The notes: generated by a model from the letters alone, not told the origin. Shown: positions 36,742 through 45,922, counted from the first letter of the stretch. The stretch is DNA of 64,000 bases from JANXVY01 sp040080145 (GCA_040080145.1 JBEBJA010000055.1:1-64000); one strand, 5' to 3'. Program-made: numbers and translations.

Positions 36742-37596
36742 ATGGATGCGCTGACGTACGATCTGGTCACCTTATGCAAGTGGCGGAACGAAGGTAGCTT
36801 TGCCACCCGCGCGAACCGGGTGAGCATGCTCAAGCAAATGGCCCAGGAGCTGAAGCAAGCTGGGTATCATTTGCCGTCGGCGCGCTCCATTAAACCGAAG
36901 CACGTCGAATTTCTCATCGAGACTTGGCAAGGCCAAGGCCTCAATCCCCGCACCATCAAAAACCGGCTTGGCGTGCTGCGCTGGTGGGCGGATGCGGTCA
37001 ACAAGCGCTCGATTATGCACCGGTCCAACGAGGGATACGGCATCGACAGTCCGGAGAAGGGAGAACGGCCTGACGCGATAGATTTGCAGTCCATTGACGT
37101 CCGGCGTGTGGAATGTCCACTTGTGCGGGCAAGTTTGGAGCTAGAGGCACTTTTTGGCCTCCGCCGGGAAGAAGCAATCAAGGTGCGACCGGCCTCCGCC
37201 GTTCAAGGCGATGTTTTGGTTTTGAAATCGAGCTGGACGAAGGGCGGGAGGCCACGCAGCGTCCCTATTATATCTGACGACCAGAGATTGTTGCTTGGAA
37301 AGATCGTTGCGATGGTCGGCGCAAACAGCCTCATTCCCGAGGACATTCAATACGTCCAGCACCTTGGCCGCTATCATTACCAGTTGCGTAAAGCGGGCAT
37401 CAGCCATGCCCACCGGCTCCGCCATGGCTACGCTCAACGGCGCTATCGAGAAATGACCGGTTGGGAGCCACCAGCTAAGGGCGGCCCAACGCCCACGACG
37501 CCGGAACAGGTACGGATTGACCGGGAGGCCCGACTAGAGCTGTCGCGCGAGCTTGGGCACAACCGGATCAGCATCACAAAAGTGTACCTCGGATGA
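36742..37596 (+). CDS. Tyrosine recombinase (second integrase)
   Basis: 284 residues from the ATG at 36,742, with GGAGA at proper spacing. The N-terminal SAM-like domain (LVTLCKWRNEGSFATRANRV) and the catalytic domain with Arg141 (LFGLRREEAIKVRP), His224/Arg227 (HAHRLRHGY), His273 and Tyr282 (LGHNRISITKVYLG) are complete, so it should be active. It belongs to the 'integrase domain-containing' group found inside plasmids and integrative elements rather than at their ends, and may resolve dimers or mark a nested insertion. Its stop overlaps the next gene by four bases. Confidence 0.88.
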   Translation: MDALTYDLVTLCKWRNEGSFATRANRVSMLKQMAQELKQAGYHLPSARSIKPKHVEFLIETWQGQGLNPRTIKNRLGVLRWWADAVNKRSIMHRSNEGYGIDSPEKGERPDAIDLQSIDVRRVECPLVRASLELEALFGLRREEAIKVRPASAVQGDVLVLKSSWTKGGRPRSVPIISDDQRLLLGKIVAMVGANSLIPEDIQYVQHLGRYHYQLRKAGISHAHRLRHGYAQRRYREMTGWEPPAKGGPTPTTPEQVRIDREARLELSRELGHNRISITKVYLG

Positions 37597-37955
37597 GCCA
37601 GCGGGACACCACGGCGGCGGGGATGGCGGCGGTCGCTGACGCCGCCCGTGAAGCGTTGGCTGGCGAGCTATTTGACGTGCCGGCCGTCCTATCTGCGATT
37701 GAGGCGGCCAGCCGACAGGGGCGGACCTGGTTGCGGCTGGTCAACAAGCACCGGATTGAATTCGATGGCGCCAAGGCCTGGCGCAGACTGTTGCGGCGGT
37801 TGGATGAGCTGGGCTATGTCGCCCGGCGGGAGTGGATCATGCCGTTGCCGGGGGAGGATGAGGAATTGAAGCACAGCGAGTTGGTGATCGGGTGGGGTGC
37901 CTTGAACACGGTTGGCATGGTCAATCCGCAGATGTTGCTGGCTGCGCGATCGTGA
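37593..37955 (+). CDS. Hypothetical protein coupled to the recombinase
   Basis: 120 residues. The start overlaps the recombinase stop (ATGA), so it is translationally coupled. The middle QGRTWLRLVNKHRIEFDGAKAWRRLLRRLDELGYVARREWI looks helical and basic, possibly DNA-binding. No family is recognised. It could be an accessory factor of the recombinase. Confidence 0.6.
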   Translation: MSQRDTTAAGMAAVADAAREALAGELFDVPAVLSAIEAASRQGRTWLRLVNKHRIEFDGAKAWRRLLRRLDELGYVARREWIMPLPGEDEELKHSELVIGWGALNTVGMVNPQMLLAARS

Positions 37956-38198
37956 GGCGGCGCGCCGCAGTCGATCCTGTACGACACACGAAACGGGCGT
38001 CAGCGCGCATTTTGGGCGACGGCACGCGGATACGCACCCAAGCATAAGCTTGGTCCTCGATTGTCCGTGAACCGTGGCTCCAAAACTACATGCAATATAA
38101 AAACTCAGCATTCTGGCAAATTTTCTTGCTAAGAATGGGGTGGTTCCATCACATTTATTAAATTGTTTTGCATTGTTCATGTTCGGTGGGGGCACAAC

Positions 38199-39014
38199 GT
38201 GGTGCGTATCGTTCCCGTCTTGGTGTTTTGCTTGCTCCTTGCATCTTGCGGAGAGAAGAGCCCGTTACTGAATGGACCCAGTCCCACATTTCTCGTTGCG
38301 GACACCGTCGAGCGGGTCAAGTTGCAGGACAAATATTTTGAGCTGATGTGCGCCACCGCTCTGAATACGGCTGGTTGCCCGACTAGCATCGGCGACGACT
38401 GGAGACGCGTCGTGCACGTGGCGCTCAATGATATTGATGACCGATGTGAGGTTTATGTGACCTCCTTGCGGCAAGCCAAGCGTGACAGTGAAGGTTACGT
38501 CGCTGAATTAAAGCAAATTGCAAAGTCGACCAACGTTATCCTGGGCTTGGCGCTCGACAAGACTAAGGGTGCCAAAACGATTGCTATCGTTCAATCTGCT
38601 TTCGGTCTCGGTGATCAGTCGATCTCCACGTATTACTCGCGCCTGCTGCTTGCGGTGCCGCCTGGCACGGTTCAGCAACTCGTGCTGAAACGGCAAACTG
38701 ATTTTCGCGTAGGTCTTCGGGATGGGGTCGAGGTTGAGGTTGTGAAAGCGACAACGACCGAAGGAGTGGATTCTAGCAAAACCGTAATTACCGCGACCAC
38801 GAAGGCAGCGCAACAAATGCGCCTTCGAAGCAAGGCTGACGCCTATTATGTAATAAAAAGCTACTTGCGCATTTGCCTACCCGAAACGATTGAAGCATCG
38901 ATAAATGAAGGTTTGGAGGATGCCGTGTTTTTAGAGGCACGCAGCAAAACTCCCGAACAGACCCGCAAAAATCCAGACACTGAAGCCCTGACTGCGCGCG
39001 CAAGAACTCGGTGA
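38199..39014 (+). CDS. Lipoprotein, first of a related pair
   Basis: 271 residues from a GTG with GGGGG upstream. A lipoprotein signal (IVPVLVFCLLLASCGEK, lipobox LASC) is followed by a helical domain containing YFELMC, WRRVVHVALNDIDDRCEVYV and YYVIKSYLRICLPETIEASI. The ALNDIDxRC block and the C-terminal Y-L-R-x-CLP-TIE block recur in the next gene, so the two are diverged paralogues. Three genes (38,199-41,329) run in the same direction with 6- and 29-base gaps and probably form an operon. Function unknown. Confidence 0.75.
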   Translation: MVRIVPVLVFCLLLASCGEKSPLLNGPSPTFLVADTVERVKLQDKYFELMCATALNTAGCPTSIGDDWRRVVHVALNDIDDRCEVYVTSLRQAKRDSEGYVAELKQIAKSTNVILGLALDKTKGAKTIAIVQSAFGLGDQSISTYYSRLLLAVPPGTVQQLVLKRQTDFRVGLRDGVEVEVVKATTTEGVDSSKTVITATTKAAQQMRLRSKADAYYVIKSYLRICLPETIEASINEGLEDAVFLEARSKTPEQTRKNPDTEALTARARTR

Positions 39015-39020
39015 ATTATC

Positions 39021-40373
39021 ATGTCCGGAACAACATATATTGCCACCATTTGCAAGTGCATCATAACGATCTTATTGGCAGCAGCGCTATTCGGTTGCGG
39101 CAATTCCAGTCTGCTCCTTCAGCATGGTATCGGCGACAGTGCATACCCGGCTGAAACAGATACCCGGTTTCGTGACTCCAAGACATATTTCCTACATATG
39201 TGCCAGAGAGCGAACCGCTGCTCAGGCAGCAACGGAACGATCGATCCAACCGCTTGGGAGGATGTGACTTATGCTGCATTGAACGACATTGACGAGCGTT
39301 GTGGAGCGTACCTTCGATCTCTCGATGACGCCCGGCGCAACCGACTGGCGTGGAATAGTATGTGGAATAATGTTGGCACCCCAGGTAAGGCCATCATTGC
39401 CCAAACAAACCCCGGCGTTAAAGCTTTGACTATCGTCAGCGAATTGTTCGATTTTGCGCAAGCCTCCGGCAACGAGTTTTATTCCGCCGTCATACTTAGT
39501 GAGGAGCCGAGCGTTATCGAACGCGTAGTCCGTAAACTGCAGACCCAGTATCGGGTGGGACTCGACGGTAAGTTGAATGACAAGCAGGCATTCCAGACAA
39601 TTGAGCGCAGCGGTGCTCACTACATTGTTAGAGGTTATCTCCGTCTTTGCTTGCCATTGACAATCGAATCGGAACTCCAATCCTTCAAGACGAATGCCTA
39701 TTATACTGGGGCGGGACAGCGTGCAGCACTCCTTCGTGATGCCGCCGTGCTGAAAGTGTTGGATGGCCTTCCGATGGTTGATCGCGACTCGAGCAGCCCT
39801 CATAATCCAGTCAAACCTAAACCATCAAAACCCGCCAATCAGAATGGCAATGGCATTCCTGATCACACCCCGACGGACAAGCCACTGACGCAAGACCAGC
39901 TGATGATTCAACGCGCCAATCTCTGCCTGCCATCGAGAGCAATACCCACGGAGACGCCTAAGCTGAGCGATCCAGACTATGTCAATGCAGTTGAAGAATT
40001 CAAGCGCGGCTACTTCTCACATATGGCTCCTCGGTCCGTTCCCATCCCTGATGCTTCAAGAACGGTTCAGCTGATCAACGACATTGGTCCATGCGCCGGC
40101 ACGGCATTCAAGGGGGCTTACGAGCGCGTCGCATTTCAAAATTCTCGTAAAGCTGCCGAATTACATGCTCTGTTGTTCGTGGCGGCACAAAAGTTTGCGC
40201 CGGGTGAGGTATTCCCACAGAACTTTGCCACTCAAACCACGTTCAACGACGATACGCGGCGCGCTATCATGATTTTTCGTTCAAAGCGCATGAATGACGA
40301 CGGCAAAGTCATCGATAGCCTGACACATGCCAATCTGATTAGCCTCAACTTGCAACAGCCGGGCCAAAGGTAA
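39021..40373 (+). CDS. Lipoprotein, second of a related pair, with extra C-terminal domain
   Basis: 450 residues. Lipoprotein signal CIITILLAAALFGCGNS (lipobox LFGC). The first ~240 residues are related to the preceding protein: YFLHMC, WEDVTYAALNDIDERCGAYL and YIVRGYLRLCLPLTIESELQ. A proline/lysine-rich linker (PVKPKPSKPANQ) joins an additional ~150-residue helical domain. The paralogy within an operon suggests a complex at the inner face of the outer membrane or periplasmic side. No known family recognised. Confidence 0.75.
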   Translation: MSGTTYIATICKCIITILLAAALFGCGNSSLLLQHGIGDSAYPAETDTRFRDSKTYFLHMCQRANRCSGSNGTIDPTAWEDVTYAALNDIDERCGAYLRSLDDARRNRLAWNSMWNNVGTPGKAIIAQTNPGVKALTIVSELFDFAQASGNEFYSAVILSEEPSVIERVVRKLQTQYRVGLDGKLNDKQAFQTIERSGAHYIVRGYLRLCLPLTIESELQSFKTNAYYTGAGQRAALLRDAAVLKVLDGLPMVDRDSSSPHNPVKPKPSKPANQNGNGIPDHTPTDKPLTQDQLMIQRANLCLPSRAIPTETPKLSDPDYVNAVEEFKRGYFSHMAPRSVPIPDASRTVQLINDIGPCAGTAFKGAYERVAFQNSRKAAELHALLFVAAQKFAPGEVFPQNFATQTTFNDDTRRAIMIFRSKRMNDDGKVIDSLTHANLISLNLQQPGQR

Positions 40374-40402
40374 CTCAGCGAGGCTCCAACACGGAGACGT
40401 CA

Positions 40403-41329
40403 ATGCGCGGCTTTTCGTATCTCGTCGATGACCAGAACCCTAGCGCATTCTCGCGCGCGATTGCAAAGTTCTCCCGCCGCAGTGCGCGGAGCGAAGAGCA
40501 ACCACCCATCGACGACGATCAGGCGGCGGCGGTCGCAAAGTACATGGCCGAGCAATTTGGTTCAAAAATCGAAGCGGCAACGGCGGGAACGCCGTTTCCT
40601 GCCCCCTTGCTGGCTGCCATCGTTTGCCAGGAGACTGCAATCTACTGGGTCAGCAAGCGCAACCAATTTACGCCTGAGCAGCTACTCGCGCTTTGCGTCT
40701 TCGACGCCAGCGGCGATGTCAATCACGATCGAGGAAATACCTTCCCCGCTGATACGTCGGCGTTTCGTAGCCGATTAGGCGATGAGTTTGCCGACATGCT
40801 GATCGCTGAAGCCAACAAAATGCGGCGCGAGCTGCGCGGCTGGGGACCCGCTTCTTGGGTTTACGATGGGTATGGCATCTTTCAGTACGATCTGCAGTTT
40901 GTCCTCGATGACGAGGCGTTCTTTCGGGAAAAACAGTGGTACGATTTCGAGCAATGTCTCGCGCGCGTCATGAAGGAACTCAAAAGCAAATACACACATG
41001 ATCTCTGGGACGCTGTTCAAGCTTATAACGGCTCCGGTCCACGTGCAGAACGATACCGCCGCTTTGTTCAGCACTTCTTTTCCATTTGCGAACGCAATTG
41101 GTCTGTGGTCACGGGACCGATCATGACGGTGAGCCAATCAACAACTCTGTGGCAAAGCTCCAACGGAACGGGAGTTCGGCGCAACTTGATGATGGATCCG
41201 AGTGTCCACCTTCGGGTCAGATCGGAGAGTGGCGACTATTCGCATGTCGACTTGCTGGGCGATGACCTACTTGTCGTCGATACCGGTTGGATACTCTCGC
41301 GCCTACTAATCCCGATTCCGGGAGCGTGA
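40403..41329 (+). CDS. Lysozyme-like peptidoglycan hydrolase candidate
   Basis: 308 residues without an obvious signal peptide. The middle has the marks of a lysozyme/SLT fold: a glutamate in AAIVCQETAIYW (Glu77), DGYGIFQYDLQ (156-165) and AVQAYNGSGPRAERYRRFV near residue 205-222, the spacing of E ... GxGxxQ ... AYNxG in transglycosylases. The C-terminal ~80 residues (SQSTTLWQSSNGTGVRR ... LVVDTGWI) look like an SH3-like cell-wall-binding domain. Third gene of the lipoprotein operon. Predicted, not certain, to act on peptidoglycan. Export might depend on a partner. Confidence 0.65.
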   Translation: MRGFSYLVDDQNPSAFSRAIAKFSRRSARSEEQPPIDDDQAAAVAKYMAEQFGSKIEAATAGTPFPAPLLAAIVCQETAIYWVSKRNQFTPEQLLALCVFDASGDVNHDRGNTFPADTSAFRSRLGDEFADMLIAEANKMRRELRGWGPASWVYDGYGIFQYDLQFVLDDEAFFREKQWYDFEQCLARVMKELKSKYTHDLWDAVQAYNGSGPRAERYRRFVQHFFSICERNWSVVTGPIMTVSQSTTLWQSSNGTGVRRNLMMDPSVHLRVRSESGDYSHVDLLGDDLLVVDTGWILSRLLIPIPGA

Positions 41330-41419
41330 GCGCGTGGCGGCAGATTGGTTAATCTGGCCATGGCCCAGCTAAGACTAATTGTCGAGGCCCAGGTAAAGCG
41401 AATCTCCGGCTAGGTGAAC

Positions 41420-41611
41420 TCAACGTATTCCCATGCGCGCGTCAAAGGCCGTCATCGAGTTGGTGAGCTTCGACCAGTTCACCGTGAGCCGCAAATAACT
41501 GCGCATAGTTCCTTCGATGCCGCAGTTCTCCACACACTCAACAGGAACCTCCCGCCGCAACACGCCCGATCCGTCAAAGTCGGGCAGGCGGGTCCCTCCT
41601 ATTGATTGCAT
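41420..41611 (-). CDS. Possible 63-residue protein at the end of the transfer operon
   Basis: A short leftward frame with MRSYLRLTVNWSKLTNSMTAFD in the C-terminal half and a hairpin GCTCGTTT/AAACGAGC (41,620-41,643) just upstream. It is on the same strand as the replication/transfer operon but separated from it by a strong hairpin. No family recognised; may not be expressed. Confidence 0.3.
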   Translation of the reverse strand: MQSIGGTRLPDFDGSGVLRREVPVECVENCGIEGTMRSYLRLTVNWSKLTNSMTAFDARMGIR

Positions 41612-41653
41612 GGATAACTGCTCGTTTCGTGGCTCAAACGAGCATCTGTTGAA

Positions 41654-41703
41654 GGGGCGCCTCGCTCGTCGCCGGCCTGCGGCCGTCTAGAGCGAAGCGC
41701 CCC
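41654..41703. terminator. Strong 13-bp-armed hairpin after the transfer operon
   Basis: GGGGCGCCTCGCT (41,654-41,666) and AGCGAAGCGCCCC (41,691-41,703) pair with one mismatch, and an inner GCCG/CGGC stem closes the loop. It is 66 bases beyond the last gene of the leftward operon, so it could be a transcription terminator, although no T-run follows; a rolling-circle origin structure is the alternative. Confidence 0.5.
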
Positions 41704-41768
41704 ACTCATGACTGCTTAGGTTGTGAGCATCGGACAGTTATGTCGCATAGAATATCAAGACAAACGCG

Positions 41769-42596
41769 CTAGCGCGCCAATGGCGTCGCGGGGGCTAACC
41801 GGCGGGCGGTCTTGGGAGCGTCGGCGGTTGCCGGAGCCACTGCGAGCGCTTCTGGCGGGGTTTTGGTGGCCGCGCCGTCTCTGACCACTTCCGCCGTCGG
41901 CAAAGCGTCCACGGGCGCGCTGGCAGGCTTCGCCGATGCCGTCGGCAAGGACCGCGTCACCGCATAGAACCCCAGGCTCGCCACCAGCTCCAGGAACAGG
42001 GCGGGCACCACGGTGATCATGAACTCGACGGTCCCCTGCTGCACACCGGTCTGTTGCGCCAGCAGCAAGGTCTCGGGATCGGCGCGCCCGGGCGGCGCTT
42101 TGGTCAGCGCGGCTTCGGCGGCGGCCAGCTCTTCGGTCGCCTCGCTGACGCCCTCGCAGAACTTCGTGGCGACAGCGCCTTTCGGCTTGGCGCAGCCCGC
42201 TGAGCTGACGTAGGCACTGTCGGCGGTGACCAGTTCGACCTTGCGCTTGGCCAGGTCGTAGCGCCGTTGGGCACGGTCACGGGCATCGCTGCCAGCGGCC
42301 TTGTCGGCGGCGGTCGCGGCGCGATTGGTCGAAATGTAGCTGAACGAGGCCCAGCTCGACAACGCGATGGCGGGCCACCACAGTACGAACAATACAACGG
42401 CAGCCAGGATATGGCGATTGGCGCGCAGGTGGGCAGCAGCGGCCAAGAAGCTGGTCTTGGACAGGTCAATAATCACCGCCAGCAAGATCAAGCCGAGCTT
42501 CTCGAACTGACCGTCGCCACGCGTGTAGGCGTAGGAGCCATTGAACAGCAACGTCGCCAGCACGGCCATCCCAACCACAATCCGCGCAATCAGCAT
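41769..42596 (-). CDS. Polytopic membrane protein of the transfer operon
   Basis: 275 residues from the ATG at 42,596, with GGGAG at good spacing; a longer frame overlapping the upstream gene is rejected. Four hydrophobic segments: LIARIVVGMAVLATLLFNG, LGLILLAVIIDLSKTSFL, ILAAVVLFVLWWPAIALSSW and, after a ~100-residue coiled-coil-like loop with two cysteines, FMITVVPALFLELVASLGF. The C-terminal tail is Ala/Pro-rich. It is the last gene in the leftward operon with Rep and the FtsK-like translocase, so it may be part of the transfer pore. Family not recognised. Confidence 0.65.
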   Translation of the reverse strand: MLIARIVVGMAVLATLLFNGSYAYTRGDGQFEKLGLILLAVIIDLSKTSFLAAAAHLRANRHILAAVVLFVLWWPAIALSSWASFSYISTNRAATAADKAAGSDARDRAQRRYDLAKRKVELVTADSAYVSSAGCAKPKGAVATKFCEGVSEATEELAAAEAALTKAPPGRADPETLLLAQQTGVQQGTVEFMITVVPALFLELVASLGFYAVTRSLPTASAKPASAPVDALPTAEVVRDGAATKTPPEALAVAPATADAPKTARRLAPATPLAR

Positions 42597-42651
42597 GATG
42601 GTCTCCCAAGGTGGAACCGGAGCAGCTGGATCAGCCGCCCCGGCGTTGGCG

Positions 42652-43389
42652 TTAAGCGGCAGCCGTCTGCTCAGGGCGCAGCGCGTCGGTGATTTCGAAC
42701 TCGCGGCTGAGGCGGTAGCGGACCCCCTTGGCGCTCGGGCCAACCGTCACGGGCACGGTCATCTCCTGCCCCTTGCGGAACTCGGGCAGGGTGACGCCGT
42801 CCTCGATGTCCAACATCAGGTAGTCCGGCGCGGTCGGGCGCGGCATGTGCAGCTTCAAGAACCGCAAGTTGTTGATCTTGCCGGTGGTGCGATCGCGCCA
42901 TTGGCGGGTGGGCTGGCTGTCGTAAGCCCCAACCGCGAACAGACCGACCATCGGCGTCACCTCGCCATTGGTGGAGGTGGTCTCCAACGATGGCATCCAG
43001 AACCCGCTGGGGTAGTCCTTGGCGAGTTGGTAGCGCAGTTCGTTCTTGCTGACGTAAGCGCGAACATTGAGCAAGATCGGCGTGTCTTTGGGCAGGTCGA
43101 GCCGGGTCGACTGATCCAGACTGACCCGTTCATAGTCCGCGTTGACGCCGGTGACGTGGAAGGTCGCCACCTGATATTGGCGCTCCTCCTTGGTCTCCGG
43201 GTTGACGTAGGTGGCCGGGCGGACCTCGTGAAAGGTCCCCCCAAGCCAAAGGCCGTGAAGTGGTTTAGTGTTGGCCGTGCTTTCAGTCGTCGCCATGGGT
43301 TCAGCTCCGTTGCTGGCGATTGGTAGTGCCCCGTTCGGGGTGGTGGCCGGAGGGCCGTTGCTGCGGTCCTCCGGTATCGAGCCGGTCAC
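42652..43389 (-). CDS. Beta-rich protein coupled to Rep, possible ssDNA-binding
   Basis: 245 residues; the start overlaps the rep stop by four bases (ATGA). After a disordered, Asn/Ala-rich leader, a beta-rich domain follows (GLWLGGTFHEVRPATYVNP, YQVATFHVTGV, TPILLNVRAYVSK). Small proteins in this position in rolling-circle elements often bind single-stranded DNA, but no OB-fold motif can be proven here. It is rich in charged strands and lacks a membrane segment. Confidence 0.5.
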   Translation of the reverse strand: MTGSIPEDRSNGPPATTPNGALPIASNGAEPMATTESTANTKPLHGLWLGGTFHEVRPATYVNPETKEERQYQVATFHVTGVNADYERVSLDQSTRLDLPKDTPILLNVRAYVSKNELRYQLAKDYPSGFWMPSLETTSTNGEVTPMVGLFAVGAYDSQPTRQWRDRTTGKINNLRFLKLHMPRPTAPDYLMLDIEDGVTLPEFRKGQEMTVPVTVGPSAKGVRYRLSREFEITDALRPEQTAAA

Positions 43390-44345
43390 CGTTTGGGTTT
43401 CCAGCGCGATGCGAATACGCCCGCAAAGGCATAGGTCCTCCGCTTGAAGATGCCCTTCTCCAGGGCTGCGGCGATCGCGGGCGCGATTGAGTAGGTGCCG
43501 TCAGCGGCGATCTGGAACAGACCGGCTGGCTTGCACAAATATTTCGAGACGTGGATCAGGCCGACGCGCACGCCGTCTGGGTCATCAGCACCGGTCTCGC
43601 GGTCATAGACCCGCTTGATATTGACCGAGACGAAGTCGGGCAGCCCGATGATCTCACCCCAGAGTTGGACCAGATGCGGCTGATCCAGCCAGTGGTGCGT
43701 ACGCGGGCCATAGGGGCCACGAACCAGGAGAATAATGTGGGCATGCACATGCCAGTGGCAATCGACCGGGTTCCAGCTGATCTCGGTGCGGCGGAACGAT
43801 CCCTCAACGGCGGCCGCAATCTCCGCCAGCTTCAGGAACTTGCGGACCCCGGCGTGCAGCTTGTCAATTCCCAGGTCGAGACTGTCGAGGTCGACCGGTA
43901 GCTGCGTGAGGGTTAGATGCAAGGCGACCAAGTTGGGAATCCGCTCCAGCGCCTGATCGTAGCGGAACACCACGGTAGCGTGCAGTTTGCGCGCCCGGCT
44001 TACGGCACACACCGCGCACGTATGGCGTTTGCAGAAATAGCCGCGCTGTTCCACCAGCGTCATCGTGGTGTCGACGCCGGTGGTGATGGTACGCAGGTTA
44101 AAGCCGCTGGCGCAGCGCTCTTGCCGTTTGCCGCGCCGGAGTTCGAGTTGGGCTTCACTGAGCAGCCAACCGCGCTCGATGTCGGTCAGGTGCGGATCGT
44201 AGAGGGCGAAGTTCTGCTTCTCTTGGGCGGCAAAGAGGCTGGCTTCAGCGAAGGCACCGCTCTGGGCCTTACGTTTGTTGACCTGGCGGAGTTTGCTCTC
44301 GTCGTCGGCGTCGAGCGACCAGCTGGGGGTGTTGAAGATTTTCAT
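43386..44345 (-). CDS. rep: Rolling-circle replication initiator (HUH Rep)
   Basis: 319 residues from the ATG at 44,345, which overlaps the translocase stop (TGATG). A zinc-binding cysteine set (YFCKRHTCAVC, residues ~104-113) precedes the three rolling-circle motifs: motif 1 LHLTLTQ (~142-148), motif 2 HVHAHIILL (~199-207, the HUH metal site) and motif 3 VSKYLCK (Tyr269 as nucleophile, Lys272). This is the plasmid Rep_1-type order. It should nick an origin and drive rolling-circle replication or strand transfer. A TTG-started extension of five residues is not used. Confidence 0.85.
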   Translation of the reverse strand: MKIFNTPSWSLDADDESKLRQVNKRKAQSGAFAEASLFAAQEKQNFALYDPHLTDIERGWLLSEAQLELRRGKRQERCASGFNLRTITTGVDTTMTLVEQRGYFCKRHTCAVCAVSRARKLHATVVFRYDQALERIPNLVALHLTLTQLPVDLDSLDLGIDKLHAGVRKFLKLAEIAAAVEGSFRRTEISWNPVDCHWHVHAHIILLVRGPYGPRTHHWLDQPHLVQLWGEIIGLPDFVSVNIKRVYDRETGADDPDGVRVGLIHVSKYLCKPAGLFQIAADGTYSIAPAIAAALEKGIFKRRTYAFAGVFASRWKPKR

Positions 44346-45922
44346 CAGCGGCCCCGCCAAGAATAGGCGGTGCTAGGCGCGGTGATGCCATTGGCCTGAC
44401 GTTGCTCGGCCTTGGTAAGCTCGTCGGCGAAGGCCACGGATTCGATGTCGTCGGCACGGTCGGCGTCGACGGGGAGGGGATTGGCCGTGTCGAGCCTGGA
44501 CGCGATGGCCGGTGTGACGGCCGCATTCGCCGCTTCTGTGGCCTGTTGGCGGGCCTGTTCACCAGCGGCGATGACGGTGGCCGGGTCCAAGGTCTCGTCG
44601 GGCAACGTGACCTGGATGCTGGTCAACACCTGGCTGTCGCCGTCGAGGAACACCGCGCGGAACTTGGGCAGGCTCATCAGGTCGGGCAGGTTGGCCTTGC
44701 CGGGGAACATCCCGTGTTGGGTGTTGCTGATCCCGAGCCGGAACGCCAGCTTGGTGGCGCAGTTCGCCATGATTTCCGTGGGGAGCGCATCGGCGGTGGG
44801 TTTTTGTGTCGTGAATAACAGGCGGAGATTGGCGGATCGGCCCCGGCGGGCGATATCGGCGATATCAATCAGGAATTGCCCATGGCGCGCCTTGCCGATC
44901 GCGTCGGTGGGCTTAACGTCAAACAGGGTCTGGCATTCGTCCAGGATCAGCCAGGTCAGCGGGCCAACAAACCGGCGGCGGCGATGGCGGGCATTGTCAG
45001 CCTGACGTGCGGTCATCAGAGCGACGAGGTCAGCCGCGAGGTCGTAAACGGCGGCACGGTCGGGGACGACGCGGACCTTGGGCAGCCCGGCATAGCGTGA
45101 GAACTCTTCGCCGGATTTGCCGTCGTAAAGGTGGATCGCGTCGAAGCGGTCGAGCGAATAGAGCGCTGACATCACCATGGCGTGCATGGCGGTACTCTTG
45201 CCGGTGCCGGTCACCCCGGCGATGACGGCATGCAGCACATCGTCGATCGGGACATCGAACGGATCGCCGGTATCGATGGCGTAGCCGATGAAGTAGTGCC
45301 CCTGCTTCAAGACACCGGGCTCGAAATCGATCACGGCGGGCAGCGGGGCACGGTAGGTCAGCTCGATATGCTCGCCATCGAGCTTGCGGACGAACCACTC
45401 CTTATCGGGGCCAAGATGATCGCGAATTTGCGGAAGTTTGGCCTGCCACTCGCCGAGATCGGCCGGGCCGCCAAAATGGCGGTAAACGTAGCGATGGTTG
45501 GCGAGATTGTCGCGGTCCAACACCAGAACCGGATAGCCATCAGGCAGGCGTTTGATTCCCAGATAGGCCCCCAGCATCACAAGGCGCCCGTCGTGGGGGA
45601 GCAACGGATAGACCGGGTGGGGGCGGAAATCTTCGGAGTCTGAACAGGGCATCAGCGCCACCGCACTTTGGCAGATGATGTCGGCGAGTTCACCGTCGCC
45701 GTTCAAAAACCGCTCGATCAAGCCATCGGTCTTGGTGGAGTCATCGCGGTAGTTCTCGCGAGCCCTCAGGGCTGCCACACGATCGCGTTCGGCTTGTTCC
45801 TTGGCGCGGATGGCGTCCCGCTCGGCCTGCTCTTTCCGGTGCGCAGCCGTACTACGGAGCCATTCGAGTTCAGCCTTGAGCTGCGCTTCTTCGGCGACCA
45901 ATCGCTGCAACTCGTAGCTCAT
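44345..45922 (-). CDS. FtsK/SpoIIIE-type DNA translocase (TraB-like)
   Basis: 525 residues from the ATG at 45,922. An N-terminal coiled coil (LVAEEAQLKAELEWL, KEQAERDAIRAKEQAERDRV) is followed by the FtsK motor: Walker A GVTGTGKST (~236-244), Walker B WLILDECQT (~324-332), and TTQKPTADALPTEIMANCATK, the FtsK 'xTQxPxxxxxP' block. No membrane helix is present; the previous gene supplies a two-helix membrane protein with its own coiled coil. Combined with Rep and integrase this is the layout of actinomycete integrative conjugative elements that move double-stranded DNA. Confidence 0.88.
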   Translation of the reverse strand: MSYELQRLVAEEAQLKAELEWLRSTAAHRKEQAERDAIRAKEQAERDRVAALRARENYRDDSTKTDGLIERFLNGDGELADIICQSAVALMPCSDSEDFRPHPVYPLLPHDGRLVMLGAYLGIKRLPDGYPVLVLDRDNLANHRYVYRHFGGPADLGEWQAKLPQIRDHLGPDKEWFVRKLDGEHIELTYRAPLPAVIDFEPGVLKQGHYFIGYAIDTGDPFDVPIDDVLHAVIAGVTGTGKSTAMHAMVMSALYSLDRFDAIHLYDGKSGEEFSRYAGLPKVRVVPDRAAVYDLAADLVALMTARQADNARHRRRRFVGPLTWLILDECQTLFDVKPTDAIGKARHGQFLIDIADIARRGRSANLRLLFTTQKPTADALPTEIMANCATKLAFRLGISNTQHGMFPGKANLPDLMSLPKFRAVFLDGDSQVLTSIQVTLPDETLDPATVIAAGEQARQQATEAANAAVTPAIASRLDTANPLPVDADRADDIESVAFADELTKAEQRQANGITAPSTAYSWRGR

